NCBI RefSeq assembly: GCF_003063455.1
Contig: NZ_NESN01000001.1
Location: forward strand, 496,001 to 560,000
Direction of reading: 5' to 3'
From: Limnohabitans parvus II-B4
GTDB lineage: Bacteria; Pseudomonadota; Gammaproteobacteria; Burkholderiales; Burkholderiaceae_C
Length of the DNA: 64,000 nt
The translations under genes were made by a program, and so were the position numbers. The notes beneath the pieces were generated by a model. The model searched no databases, was not told the origin of the DNA, and worked only from the letters and a program-made list of their open reading frames with translations. Shown piece after piece: positions 54,721 to 63,302 of this stretch; the stretch's first letter is position 1, and each line of letters starts with the position of its first letter.

Positions 54721-54809
54721 AGCCCTGCTTTGGCAAAGGCGACAGGCGCGTTGGCACACTTCGGCCACAATCGCCGCACACTTTCAATTAACCCCCTTTG
54801 GAATTTCAC

Positions 54810-55448
54810 ATGTCTGAATTGCTGAACAAACTCGAATGGCGCTATGCCTGCAAAAAAATGGACCCGACCAAGTCCGTGCCCCAAGACAAAGTGGACCGCA
54901 TCGTCGAAGCCGCCCGTCTGGCCCCCACATCCAGCGGTTTGCAGCCTTTCGAAGTCATCGTGGTGACTAACGCCGCCGTGCGCGAGCAAATCAAGCCCAA
55001 GGCTTGGGGCCAAGCCCAAATCACCGACGGTTCGCACCTGCTGGTGTTTGCTGCTTGGGACAACTACACGGCCGACCGCATCAACATGATGTTTGACCTG
55101 ACCAACGCACAACGCGGCGGCACCAACGAAGGCTGGGAAAACTACCGCCAGATGTTGCTCAAGAACTACCCTGCCCGCACCCCAGAAGTGAACTTCGAGC
55201 ACGCCGCTCGCCAGGCCTACATTGGTTTGGGCGCTTCTTTGATCGCTGCGGCTTTTGAAGAAGTGGATGCCACGCCCATGGAAGGCTTTGACCCGAAAGC
55301 CGTGGACGACATCTTGGGCCTGAGCGCTCGCGGCTTGCGCAGCGTGGTGATCGTGCCCCTGGGTTACCGCGCCGCCGAAGGCGACTGGTTGGCGAACCTG
55401 AAAAAAGTGCGCCGCCCCACCGCCCAGTTCGTGACCGAAGTCAAATAA
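54810..55448 (+). CDS. NAD(P)H-dependent oxidoreductase, nitroreductase family
   Basis: A 212-residue FMN-dependent enzyme of the NfsB-like type. RYACKKMDPTKSVPQDKVD, ARLAPTSSGLQPFEVIVV, ARQAYIGLGASLIAAAFEEVDATPMEGFDP and the end LGYRAAEGDWLANLKKVR match. Length is near NfsB (217). Start at the ATG at 54810. It reduces nitroaromatics or quinones; the physiological substrate is not known. Confidence 0.94.
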   Translation: MSELLNKLEWRYACKKMDPTKSVPQDKVDRIVEAARLAPTSSGLQPFEVIVVTNAAVREQIKPKAWGQAQITDGSHLLVFAAWDNYTADRINMMFDLTNAQRGGTNEGWENYRQMLLKNYPARTPEVNFEHAARQAYIGLGASLIAAAFEEVDATPMEGFDPKAVDDILGLSARGLRSVVIVPLGYRAAEGDWLANLKKVRRPTAQFVTEVK

Positions 55449-55516
55449 CAAGCGCCAAAACCTGAGGCGCTTTCGGCGGCAGATTTTCTGCGGCCTGAGC
55501 CCCTCAGGTCACCCCA

Positions 55517-55545
55517 CACAAAGCCGCAGATTCTGCGGCTTTGTG
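55517..55545 (+). terminator. Probable terminator after the nitroreductase gene
   Basis: A perfect 13-bp stem CACAAAGCCGCAG/CTGCGGCTTTGTG with spacer att; only a weak T stretch follows. A smaller stem GCGCC/GGCGC at 55452-55471 precedes it. Confidence 0.7.
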
Positions 55546-55593
55546 CTTTAACATCAAGCCTTCCCAAGTCGGGATGCAATCCAAGGAACCAAC

Positions 55594-55734
55594 ATGGCCA
55601 AAGGCGAACAACGCAGCAACAAAATGGCCAAGAAGCCAAAGAAAGACACGTCGCCCCCCAAGACGTTCACCTCAGACCGCCCGATGGCCCCGTCCACCTT
55701 TGTGGCGCCTCGCGGCAAAGTCAAAGACAAATAA
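55594..55734 (+). CDS. Small basic protein, 46 aa
   Basis: Starts MAKGEQRSNKMAKKPKKDTS and ends FVAPRGKVKDK. AAGGAA lies eight bases upstream of the ATG, and it lies between a terminator and the ferredoxin gene. It is Lys/Pro-rich with no membrane segment. Similar short basic proteins are found in Burkholderiales; function unknown. Confidence 0.7.
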   Translation: MAKGEQRSNKMAKKPKKDTSPPKTFTSDRPMAPSTFVAPRGKVKDK

Positions 55735-55783
55735 AGCGCCCCAAGGCCTTGCCTGACCCAGTGCTGGGCCTCTCCTTCTTTCC

Positions 55784-56083
55784 ATGTCCGCCCCTTTTCA
55801 GATCTTCACAGCCCGCGTGCTGCCCGCCAACTTGCAATTTGACGTGGAGGGTGACCTGACCCTGCTCGAAGCGGCCGACCTGGGCCGGGTGCAGTTGCCC
55901 AGCTCTTGCCGCAACGGCACTTGCCGCACCTGCATGTGCCAGCTGGTCAGTGGCGAGGTGACTTACACCGTGGAATGGCCCGGACTGTCCGCCGAAGAAA
56001 AAGCCGAAGGTCTGGTGCTGCCCTGTGTGGCCCGTCCCTTGACTGATGTGGTGCTGATGCAAGCCGCCGCTACCGCTGGCTGA
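55784..56083 (+). CDS. 2Fe-2S ferredoxin-like protein
   Basis: A 99-residue plant-type ferredoxin domain. The cluster ligands are in CRNGTCRTCMCQL and the final LPCVARP, a C-x4-5-C-x2-C...C layout. It starts MSAPFQIFTARVLPANL and has no other domain, so it must pass electrons to a separate reductase or oxygenase. The rluA-like gene starts 3 nt later, suggesting cotranscription without an obvious functional link. Confidence 0.92.
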   Translation: MSAPFQIFTARVLPANLQFDVEGDLTLLEAADLGRVQLPSSCRNGTCRTCMCQLVSGEVTYTVEWPGLSAEEKAEGLVLPCVARPLTDVVLMQAAATAG

Positions 56084-56086
56084 CCG

Positions 56087-57067
56087 ATGCTGCCCCGCAT
56101 GACCCCGATCTACGAAGACGAGCACCTGCTGGTGCTGGAAAAGCCCAGTGGCCTGCTGTCGGTGCCCGGACGCGGCCCCGACAAACAAGACTGCTTGGCC
56201 AGCCGCGTGCAGGCCGTTTACCCCGAAGCGCTGGTGGTGCACCGGCTCGACCAGGACACCTCGGGGCTGCTGGTCATGGCCCGTGGCATCGAGGCACAGC
56301 GCCGCATGAGCCGCCTGTTTGAAACCCGCCAGGTGCACAAGCGCTACATGGCGGTGGTGGCTGGCCAGCCCCTGCAAAGCCAACAAGCGGTGCCTGCCGA
56401 CGAAGACGGCTGGCGCACGATTGACGGCCCCATCTTGCTCGATTGGGAGCGTCGCCCGATCCACATCGTGCACCCGGACGGCAAAGCCAGCCGCAGCCGC
56501 TGGCGCGCTCAGCAAAGCAGCGACACCGCCACCCTGGTGGAGCTGGAGCCTGTGACCGGGCGCACCCACCAGTTGCGCGTGCACCTGCAAAGCATTGGCC
56601 ACCCCATGCTGGGCGACGCGCTGTATGCGCCCGCCCCGGTGCGGGCGCTCAGTCCGCGCCTGATGCTGCATGCGCAGTCGCTGGCTTTTCCGCACCCGTT
56701 CACCGATGCACCCATGGCGTTTGAAGTGCCAACCGACTGGTCAGCCCACGCACCTTACGGCCATTTCACGGAGGTTCCCACCATGAGTTTTGAAGCATTC
56801 AAGCAGCAAGCATTGGCCGAAGGTTTTGACGAAGTGCTGGAACGCACTTGGGAGCCCAACGTGGTGCTGGAGACGCACACGCACCCCTTTGCGGTCAAAG
56901 CGCGGGTGACGGCAGGCCAGCTGTGGCTGAGCTGCGCTGCGCCCGACGGCAGCCCACAAAAGCGCTACCTGACACCCGGCGACGAGTTCTCACTGAACCG
57001 CGACGAGCCTCATGCCGAGCAATATGGCCCCGAAGGCGCCACTTATTGGGTGGCCCGCAAGAACTGA
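56087..57067 (+). CDS. RluA-family pseudouridine synthase fused in frame to a cupin
   Basis: A 326-residue frame. Residues 1 to about 215 are an RluA-type pseudouridine synthase: HLLVLEKPSGLLSVPGR, VVHRLDQDTSGLLVMARG with the catalytic Asp, and ELEPVTGRTHQLRVHLQSIGHPMLGD. From about residue 233 a cupin follows, MSFEAFKQQALAEGFDEVLE ... LETHTHPFAVKARVTAGQL. An in-frame ATG at 56783 has GGAGG at 56770-56774, so the cupin (94 aa, 56783-57067) can also be made alone. The fused protein is unusual; most relatives are separate. Start at 56087; 56099 is also possible. Confidence 0.88.
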   Translation: MLPRMTPIYEDEHLLVLEKPSGLLSVPGRGPDKQDCLASRVQAVYPEALVVHRLDQDTSGLLVMARGIEAQRRMSRLFETRQVHKRYMAVVAGQPLQSQQAVPADEDGWRTIDGPILLDWERRPIHIVHPDGKASRSRWRAQQSSDTATLVELEPVTGRTHQLRVHLQSIGHPMLGDALYAPAPVRALSPRLMLHAQSLAFPHPFTDAPMAFEVPTDWSAHAPYGHFTEVPTMSFEAFKQQALAEGFDEVLERTWEPNVVLETHTHPFAVKARVTAGQLWLSCAAPDGSPQKRYLTPGDEFSLNRDEPHAEQYGPEGATYWVARKN

Positions 57068-57076
57068 GTTGCGCGC

Positions 57077-58615
57077 TCAGTCGTCGATGCCCAGCTCCTG
57101 GATCTTGCGGGTGATGGTGTTGCGGCCAATGCCCAACTTTTGGGCGGCCTCGATTCGGCGTCCCCTCGTGACCGCCAGCGCGGCCTGAATCAGGCTGGTT
57201 TCAAAGCGGCGGGTCAGCACATCCCACACATCGGTTCGGCCCGCGTTGAGCAAGGCCAGCGCTTCTTCTTCCAGACCCGACTCCCAGACTTTGGCCATGG
57301 GGTGCGACGCAGGCAGGCTGGCCACCGCGGCACCCAACTGAGGCACGACATCGGCCAACTCGGCTGTGTGGGCCGCAGGGGCACCCTCTGCGTCTGCTGG
57401 TGTCAAAGGCGCCCAAGCAGCCTGTGCAGCTTGCGCACCGGGGTGTGCCCCGGCTTCCAGCACTTCGGGCGGCAAGTCCTTGACTTCAATGACTTGCGCA
57501 GGGGCCATGACGGTCAGCCAGTGGCAAATGTTTTCCAGTTGGCGCACGTTGCCCGGAAACTGGAACTGGCTCAGGCGTTCCAGTGCGGCGTCGGCAATGC
57601 GCTTGGGCTCCACGCCCAATTGTTGTGCACTGCGCTGCAAAAAGTAGCGCGCCAGCATGGGCACGTCTTCGCGCCGCTCACGCAAGGCGGGCAGGCGCAG
57701 GCGGATCACGTTGAGGCGGTGGTACAAGTCTTCGCGGAACACGCCTTCCTTGACGCGCTGCTCCAGGTCCTGATGGGTGGCCGCGATCACGCGCACATTG
57801 GCTTTGACCGCGCTGTGCCCGCCCACCCGGTAGAAGTTGCCGTCCGACAAAACGCGCAGCAAGCGGGTTTGCAAATCAAAGGGCATGTCGCCGATTTCAT
57901 CCAGAAACAGGGTGCCGCCATCGGCCTGCTCAAAACGCCCTCGGCGCGAGGCTTGTGCGCCCGTGAAGGCGCCACGCTCGTGACCAAAGAGTTCGCTCTC
58001 GAGCAGGTCTTTGGGGATGGCAGCGGTGTTGATGGCCACAAAGGGTTGGTTGGCACGCGGCGAGTGTTTGTGCAGCGCGTGCGCCACCAACTCTTTGCCG
58101 GAGCCCGACTCCCCCGTGATGAGCACGGTGACATGGCTTTGTGCCAGGCGGCCAATGCCGCGAAACACGTCTTGCATGGCCGGGGCTTGGCCCAGCATTT
58201 CGGGCGCATCGGTGACTTTTTCTTCGGCCACGTCCTCGCGCTGGCTCTCGCCCACAGCGCGGCGAATCAGCTCAACCGCTTTGGGCAAATCAAAGGGCTT
58301 GGGCAGGTATTCAAACGCGCCACTTTGAAAGGCCGACACGGCGCTGTCGAGGTCAGAGAACGCCGTCATGATGATGACGGGCAAACCCGGCATGCGTTGC
58401 TTGATGGCCGTCAGCAAATCCAAGCCCGAGCCGCCGGGCATGCGGATGTCGCTGACCAGCACCTGCGGGCCATCGCCGTCACCTTCTGCGTCCAGCGCCT
58501 TGAGCACCTCGCGCGGGTTGGTGAAGCTGCGGGTGGGCAAGCCTTCGCGCAAGAGTGCTTTTTCAAGCACAAAGCGAATGGATTGGTCATCGTCTACGAT
58601 CCAGATCGGCTTCAT
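57077..58615 (-). CDS. ntrC: Nitrogen regulation protein NR(I)
   Basis: A 512-residue sigma54 activator. The receiver domain has the phospho-acceptor Asp in [16 protein letters not shown]; the AAA+ domain has [15 protein letters not shown], the sigma54 contact GAFTGA in [10 protein letters not shown], and [12 protein letters not shown]; the C-terminal HTH is [22 protein letters not shown]. An Ala/Pro-rich spacer at about residues 395-440 precedes the HTH. Start at the ATG at 58615. It follows ntrB by 23 nt and should act at the NtrC boxes upstream of glnA (61446-61483). Confidence 0.97.
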   Translation of the reverse strand: MKPIWIVDDDQSIRFVLEKALLREGLPTRSFTNPREVLKALDAEGDGDGPQVLVSDIRMPGGSGLDLLTAIKQRMPGLPVIIMTAFSDLDSAVSAFQSGAFEYLPKPFDLPKAVELIRRAVGESQREDVAEEKVTDAPEMLGQAPAMQDVFRGIGRLAQSHVTVLITGESGSGKELVAHALHKHSPRANQPFVAINTAAIPKDLLESELFGHERGAFTGAQASRRGRFEQADGGTLFLDEIGDMPFDLQTRLLRVLSDGNFYRVGGHSAVKANVRVIAATHQDLEQRVKEGVFREDLYHRLNVIRLRLPALRERREDVPMLARYFLQRSAQQLGVEPKRIADAALERLSQFQFPGNVRQLENICHWLTVMAPAQVIEVKDLPPEVLEAGAHPGAQAAQAAWAPLTPADAEGAPAAHTAELADVVPQLGAAVASLPASHPMAKVWESGLEEEALALLNAGRTDVWDVLTRRFETSLIQAALAVTRGRRIEAAQKLGIGRNTITRKIQELGIDD

Positions 58616-58638
58616 CAACGTGGCACTTTCTGTGGTTC

Positions 58639-59703
58639 TCAAGGCAACGGAATCAAAATCTTGAAGTCCGTACGACCGGGCTCGCTGTCACATTCGATCA
58701 TGCCGTGGTGTTGTTGCACAAAGGTTTGCGCCAATGTGAGCCCCAGGCCGGAGCCGCCTTCGCGCCCCGAAATCAACGGGTAGAAAATGCGGTCCTTGAT
58801 CGAGTCTGGAACACCAGGCCCGTTGTCGATGACATGCAATTCCAATGCCAGGCGATAACGCTGCTTGCCAAACGTGACTTGTCTCAAGATGCGACTCTTG
58901 AGCGTGATCTGGCCATCGCCTTGCGCGATGCGCTCTTGCAGTGCTTGCGAGGCGTTGTGCGCGATGTTGAGCACCGCCTGAATGAGTTGCTCGCGGTCGC
59001 CCCGGAACTCGGGGATCGAGATGTCGTAATCGCGCACGACCTTGAGGCCCTTGGGAAACTCGGCCAGGATCAGCGTGCGCACGCGCTCGCACACTTCGTG
59101 GATGTTGACATCGCCCACCACATGCGGCCTGCGGTGCGGGGCCAGCAAGCGGTCTACCAGGGTTTGCAGGCGGTCGGCTTCGCGGATGATGACTTGCGTG
59201 TATTCGGTCAACTCCTTGTTGTCCAGCTCCAGCTCCAGCAACTGGGCCGAGCCACGGATACCGCCCAAGGGGTTTTTGATTTCGTGCGCCAGGTTACGGA
59301 TCAGCTCCTTATTGGCCTGCGCTTGGTCGAGCAAGCGCTCTTCACGCTCTTGGCGGGTTTGTTGCTCGACGGGCAGCAACTCGACAATCACTTCGCCTTC
59401 CTGATCCGACGGTGCCACGATCACGTGCACGGGCAAGGGGTCTTCGTGGTGCAGGCGCCGCATTTGTGCTTCATAGCGCAGCGCCGCAAACTCGTTGGAC
59501 TGCGCCCCCACCAAGGCGCTGATGAGCGGTTGGGGGTCAAGAAAATAATCGGGCATGTGGGTGTCAAACAGCGTGCGTCTGGACAAGCCCAAGGCGTCTT
59601 CCAGCGCCGCGTTGACAAAGCGCACACGGCCCTGCCCTTGCAACACCGCTACAGGTGTGGCCAACAAATCGAATGCCTGAAATCGGGAAACTGGCGCGGT
59701 CAT
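58639..59703 (-). CDS. ntrB: Nitrogen sensor histidine kinase NR(II)
   Basis: A 354-residue cytosolic kinase/phosphatase that sets NtrC phosphorylation under P-II control. A PAS-like domain (FLDPQPL region, residues about 15-120) is followed by the His box LAHEIKNPLGGIRG and the N/G boxes IDNGPGVPDSIKDRIFYPL and GSGLGLTLAQ. Start at the ATG at 59703 (MTAPVSRF). glnA lies upstream with a terminator between, so ntrBC are reached by read-through or their own promoter. Confidence 0.96.
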   Translation of the reverse strand: MTAPVSRFQAFDLLATPVAVLQGQGRVRFVNAALEDALGLSRRTLFDTHMPDYFLDPQPLISALVGAQSNEFAALRYEAQMRRLHHEDPLPVHVIVAPSDQEGEVIVELLPVEQQTRQEREERLLDQAQANKELIRNLAHEIKNPLGGIRGSAQLLELELDNKELTEYTQVIIREADRLQTLVDRLLAPHRRPHVVGDVNIHEVCERVRTLILAEFPKGLKVVRDYDISIPEFRGDREQLIQAVLNIAHNASQALQERIAQGDGQITLKSRILRQVTFGKQRYRLALELHVIDNGPGVPDSIKDRIFYPLISGREGGSGLGLTLAQTFVQQHHGMIECDSEPGRTDFKILIPLP

Positions 59704-59719
59704 GGTCTCACGTCTTTGC

Positions 59720-59748
59720 AAAAAAAAGGACGGCCAAGGCCGTCCTTT
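59720..59748 (-). terminator. Terminator between glnA and ntrB
   Basis: Stem AAAGGACGGCC/GGCCGTCCTTT with a 2-nt spacer, then a T-run on the minus strand (59727-59720). Partial read-through would give high glnA and low ntrBC expression, as in enteric glnA-ntrBC. Confidence 0.88.
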
Positions 59749-59788
59749 GTTTCTATTGCACGGGGATGTGCAATATGGCGCATACCGC

Positions 59789-61204
59789 TTACAGCGAGTA
59801 GTACATGTCGTATTCGACAGGCGACACTTCGACGCGGCTGCGGTTGACTTCTTGCATCTTCAAGTCGATGTAAGCGTCGATCCACGAGTCGGTGAACACG
59901 CCGCCTTTGGTCAAGAAGGCGCGGTCTGCGTTGAGGGCTTCCAGAGCTTGGTCCAGGCTGGAGCAAACGGTGGGGACCAACTTGTCTTCTTCTGGAGGCA
60001 GGTGGTACAGGTCTTTGGTCGCTGCTTCGCCGGGGTGGATCTTGTTTTCGATACCGTCCAAGCCAGCCATCAACAAGGCTGCGAAGCCGAGGTAAGGGTT
60101 GCACAATGGATCGGGGAAGCGGGCTTCCACACGGCGGCCCTTGTCGCTGGCGACGTTAGGGATGCGGATCGAAGCGGAGCGGTTCTTGGCCGAGTAAGCC
60201 AATTTCACAGGAGCTTCGTAGTGAGGAACCAAACGCTTGTAGCTGTTGGTGCCGGGGTTGGTGATCGCGTTCAGGGCACGGGCGTGCTTGATGATGCCGC
60301 CGATGTAGAACAAAGCGAATTCAGACAAACCAGCGTAGCCATTGCCTGCGAACAGGTTCTTGCCGTCTTTCCAGATGGACTGGTGAACGTGCATGCCGGA
60401 GCCGTTGTCGCCAGCGTAGGGCTTAGGCATGAAAGTGGCGGTTTTGCCGTAAGCGTTGGCCACGTTGTGGATCACGTACTTTTGCAGCAGTGTCCAGTCA
60501 GCGCGCTCGACCAGTGTGGAGAACTTGGTGCCGATTTCGCACTGACCTGCGCCCGCCACTTCGTGGTGGTGCACTTCGACCGGAATGCCCACGGATTCGA
60601 GGATCAGGGACATTTCGCTGCGCATGTCGTGCGTGCTGTCAACGGGAGGCACTGGGAAGTAGCCACCCTTGACACGGTTGCGGTGACCGCTGTTGCCGTT
60701 TTCCATCTTGGTGCCGCTGTTCCATGGGGCTTCAGCTTCGTCGATGGCGTAGAAGGTGTTGTTCGGCTCGGTGCTCCAGCGCACGTCGTCAAACAAGAAG
60801 AATTCTGGCTCGGGACCAAAGTAGGCGGTGTCGCCCATGCCCGATTGCTTGAGGTAAGTCTCAGCGCGCTTGGCGATGGAACGTGGGTCACGCTCGTAGG
60901 CCTTGCCGTCTGTGGGCTCGATCACGTCGCAGATCAGAACCAGGGTGACTTCTTCGAAGAAGGGGTCGATGATGGCGCTGCTTGGATCGGGGATCAACAG
61001 CATGTCGGAGGCTTCAATGCCTTTCCAGCCAGCAATGGAAGAGCCGTCAAACGCTTGACCGTCTTCGAACTTGCTTTCGTCGAACTGCGACACGGGCGCA
61101 GTGATGTGCTGCCATTTGCCACGGGTATCGGTGAAACGGAAGTCAACGAACTTGACTTCGTTCTCTTTCACCATCTTCATCACGTCTGCGACGGTCTTGG
61201 CCAT
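59789..61204 (-). CDS. glnA: Glutamine synthetase type I
   Basis: A 471-residue dodecameric enzyme making glutamine from glutamate, ammonia and [40 protein letters not shown], and the tyrosine adenylylation site DLYHLPPEE near residue 400 are present, so GlnE control is expected. The ATG at 61204 has AGGAG a few bases upstream. A sigma54 promoter (61252-61267) and two NtrC boxes (61446-61483) lie upstream. Confidence 0.98.
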   Translation of the reverse strand: MAKTVADVMKMVKENEVKFVDFRFTDTRGKWQHITAPVSQFDESKFEDGQAFDGSSIAGWKGIEASDMLLIPDPSSAIIDPFFEEVTLVLICDVIEPTDGKAYERDPRSIAKRAETYLKQSGMGDTAYFGPEPEFFLFDDVRWSTEPNNTFYAIDEAEAPWNSGTKMENGNSGHRNRVKGGYFPVPPVDSTHDMRSEMSLILESVGIPVEVHHHEVAGAGQCEIGTKFSTLVERADWTLLQKYVIHNVANAYGKTATFMPKPYAGDNGSGMHVHQSIWKDGKNLFAGNGYAGLSEFALFYIGGIIKHARALNAITNPGTNSYKRLVPHYEAPVKLAYSAKNRSASIRIPNVASDKGRRVEARFPDPLCNPYLGFAALLMAGLDGIENKIHPGEAATKDLYHLPPEEDKLVPTVCSSLDQALEALNADRAFLTKGGVFTDSWIDAYIDLKMQEVNRSRVEVSPVEYDMYYSL

Positions 61205-61251
61205 CAAATTCTCCTGAATGGAAAGGGGTTAAAAAGCTTACGCTCGGGTAT

Positions 61252-61267
61252 TGCAGTTTTTGTGCCA
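61252..61267 (-). promoter_or_regulatory. Sigma54 promoter of glnA
   Basis: On the minus strand TGGCACAAAAACTGCA matches the -24/-12 consensus TGGCACG-N4-TTGCW, with GG and GC ten bases apart as required. Transcription should start near 61241, giving a 5' leader of about 37 nt. Confidence 0.85.
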
Positions 61268-61445
61268 ACTTGACTCAATAAACTGCGCCTGAACATCCCA
61301 AGATTGTGCCCTGAGGAGGCCCGATTGGCCGCCTGAGACGCAGAAAAAAAGAACACGTCGGGCAACTCACAGAGCGCCCCATCAGCTCGACACGGGATTT
61401 TCCGGTCATTGAACCCCATGCGCCCAAAGACGGGGCGAGTAGAGG

Positions 61446-61462
61446 TGCACCTTAATTGTGCA
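61446..61462. promoter_or_regulatory. NtrC binding site 1
   Basis: TGCACCTTAATTGTGCA fits the NtrC consensus TGCAC-N7-GTGCA at all ten conserved positions. It lies about 180 nt upstream of the sigma54 promoter, in the enhancer range. Confidence 0.85.
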
Positions 61463-61466
61463 ATTT

Positions 61467-61483
61467 TGCACCATTAAGGTGAA
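61467..61483. promoter_or_regulatory. NtrC binding site 2
   Basis: TGCACCATTAAGGTGAA matches TGCAC-N7-GTGCA at nine of ten conserved positions. Its centre is 21 nt from that of site 1, two helical turns, so two NtrC dimers would bind on the same face. Confidence 0.8.
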
Positions 61484-61490
61484 TTTTACA

Positions 61491-62306
61491 TCAACGCACC
61501 AATTCGGGGCCATATTCCAGATTGAAGGCCATCAGGCCCTGGCGCAAGTCCAAATAGGCCGACTCGGCGCTGCCGGGCTCACCTTTGACGCCCAGCTCAA
61601 TGTGGCGACCCCATTGCGGGTGGTCCACGCTGGGCAAACTGAACACCTTGACACCGGGATGCCCCGACTCAATGGCCTCCATCAAAGGCGTCAACGTGGC
61701 TTCCATCGAGCCGAACACGATGACCGATTTTTCCAGCCATGCGTTTTGCTGGAAATGAGCGGCGTAGTGTGCGTCCAGCTCGGCTTCGATCATGGGCCAG
61801 GCCATGACCGGAAAGCCCGGCACAAAGTGCACCATGCCCCCGCCTGCGCCCTGACAACGGAAACCCGGAATCTTGTTGTACGGGTTACGGATGATGTTGG
61901 CCCCTTCGGGGAACACGCCCATGTTGAGGCGGTGCACGTTGTCGTCTCGCTCGGGCTCATAGGGCAGGCCCTGCTCTTTGGCGGTGTCTTGCATGCGCTC
62001 TTGAATGAGCCGCTTGGCTTCGGGGTGCAGCGCCAGCGGCACGCCCAGCGCCCGGCCAGCGCACTGGCGGGTGTGGTCGTCGGGGGTGGCCCCAATGCCG
62101 CCACAACTGAACACCACATCGCCCGATTCAAAAGCCCGCTTCAAGGTGGCGGTGATGCGCTCGGGCGAATCGCCCACGTACTCGGCCCAAGTCAGGGTCA
62201 GGCCGCGTGCAGACATCAACTCGATGACTTTGGGCATGTGCTTGTCCTGGCGTTTGCCGGACATGATTTCGTCACCGATGATGATCAGGCCAAATCTGGG
62301 GGTCAT
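61491..62306 (-). CDS. Molybdopterin-binding (MoaB/CinA N-terminal-like) protein
   Basis: A 271-residue protein with a MoCF-biosynthesis-type domain. FGLIIIGDEIMSGKRQDKHM, DVVFSCGGIGATPDDHTRQ and RNPYNKIPGFRC are typical; the C-terminal part is not the CinA deamidase domain. Start at the ATG at 62306, not the TTG two codons earlier. Its stop lies 8 nt from NtrC box 2. A link to Moco synthesis is possible but unproven. Confidence 0.88.
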   Translation of the reverse strand: MTPRFGLIIIGDEIMSGKRQDKHMPKVIELMSARGLTLTWAEYVGDSPERITATLKRAFESGDVVFSCGGIGATPDDHTRQCAGRALGVPLALHPEAKRLIQERMQDTAKEQGLPYEPERDDNVHRLNMGVFPEGANIIRNPYNKIPGFRCQGAGGGMVHFVPGFPVMAWPMIEAELDAHYAAHFQQNAWLEKSVIVFGSMEATLTPLMEAIESGHPGVKVFSLPSVDHPQWGRHIELGVKGEPGSAESAYLDLRQGLMAFNLEYGPELVR

Positions 62307-62330
62307 GGTCAAAGGGCTTTCTGCAAAGAA

Positions 62331-63254
62331 TCAGTTCGCGCGCCGTGGTTCAACATCGGTCACATCAGCGGATGGGTCGTTGGGGTCCATGCCCAACTTG
62401 GCTGTGGCGTGGGGCGAAGGCGGTACGGCGGACAAAACTTCGTCCACCACGGCGTTCAAAGGCTCGGCACGCAGGGCCTGCAATGCAGCCAGCGCAAAGT
62501 GAGCGAACCACAGCGAAGAAAAGGCAAACACCAAGGTGTAAATCCAGATGGCCACCGGCACCAGAATCACAAAGGCGGCCGCAAACAAGGCCCCCGATGC
62601 CCACACCAGACTGGGCGCAGCGCCCATGAGGCCCGTGATCACACCCATGCCCAACAAGCTCATGCGGTGGCGGGCCATCAAAGTGTGCCGTTCGTCGGCG
62701 CTGGCAAACTCGGCCAGCACATCGAACGCCATGATGCGGTAGGTGAGCCAGCCCCAAATGAGCGCAGGCAGCAACATGGCCAAAGGCGGTACCAGCCACA
62801 TGGGCAGCGTGAGCAACAAGGCCCCCAGCGCGAGCAGCAAAGACAAAAAGGTCCACCACAAACTGAACAGCAAACTGCCGCCGTGCTTGCGTTGCAGGCC
62901 CACAAAACGCCGATCGGCCACCAAGCGGGTGAGAGAAGGGGTCATCAAAAAAGACACCGCCAGCAAAGAGGCCACCACCACCAGCGGCGTGACCGAAAAA
63001 ATCACCATCAAGGGCGCGACCACGGTCTTGAGGTCAGGCAAGCCAATGCCCTCCAACCAGCGCCACACCACTGTGAGCCAACTGGAGGCATCCAGCCAGG
63101 CCCGCACGCCTGTGACGGCGGTGTCCCAGTACAAATAGCCCAGCAACCAGGACAGGGCCACGATCAGCACCAGCGGCAAAACCGACAAGCCGATCACCCG
63201 GGGGTACAGGCAATACATGGCTGAACGCCAGAAGGAATCGATCAAGAGTTTCAT
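62331..63254 (-). CDS. EI24 domain-containing membrane protein
   Basis: A 307-residue protein with four to six TM helices: PRVIGLSVLPLVLIVALSWLLGYLY, VIFSVTPLVVVASLLAVSFLM and WLVPPLAMLLPALIWGWLTYRIMAFDVL. The EI24/CysZ family includes the sulfate permease CysZ, but this Burkholderiales form has no assigned substrate. The C-terminal tail is polar. It starts 24 nt upstream of the MoaB-like gene, possibly one operon. Confidence 0.85.
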   Translation of the reverse strand: MKLLIDSFWRSAMYCLYPRVIGLSVLPLVLIVALSWLLGYLYWDTAVTGVRAWLDASSWLTVVWRWLEGIGLPDLKTVVAPLMVIFSVTPLVVVASLLAVSFLMTPSLTRLVADRRFVGLQRKHGGSLLFSLWWTFLSLLLALGALLLTLPMWLVPPLAMLLPALIWGWLTYRIMAFDVLAEFASADERHTLMARHRMSLLGMGVITGLMGAAPSLVWASGALFAAAFVILVPVAIWIYTLVFAFSSLWFAHFALAALQALRAEPLNAVVDEVLSAVPPSPHATAKLGMDPNDPSADVTDVEPRRAN

Positions 63255-63302
63255 GGGTACAAGCTTAGCAGTTGCGCAAGAAGCGCCAGTGCTGTGCGGA
63301 TG

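Noticed and set aside
57140..58783. 547-codon plus-strand frame opposite ntrC
   Set aside because: Same codon-bias artefact; ntrC on the minus strand contains every expected motif.
61458..63224. 588-codon plus-strand frame opposite the MoaB-like and EI24 genes
   Set aside because: Low-complexity His/Gln-rich translation typical of antisense to GC-rich genes.
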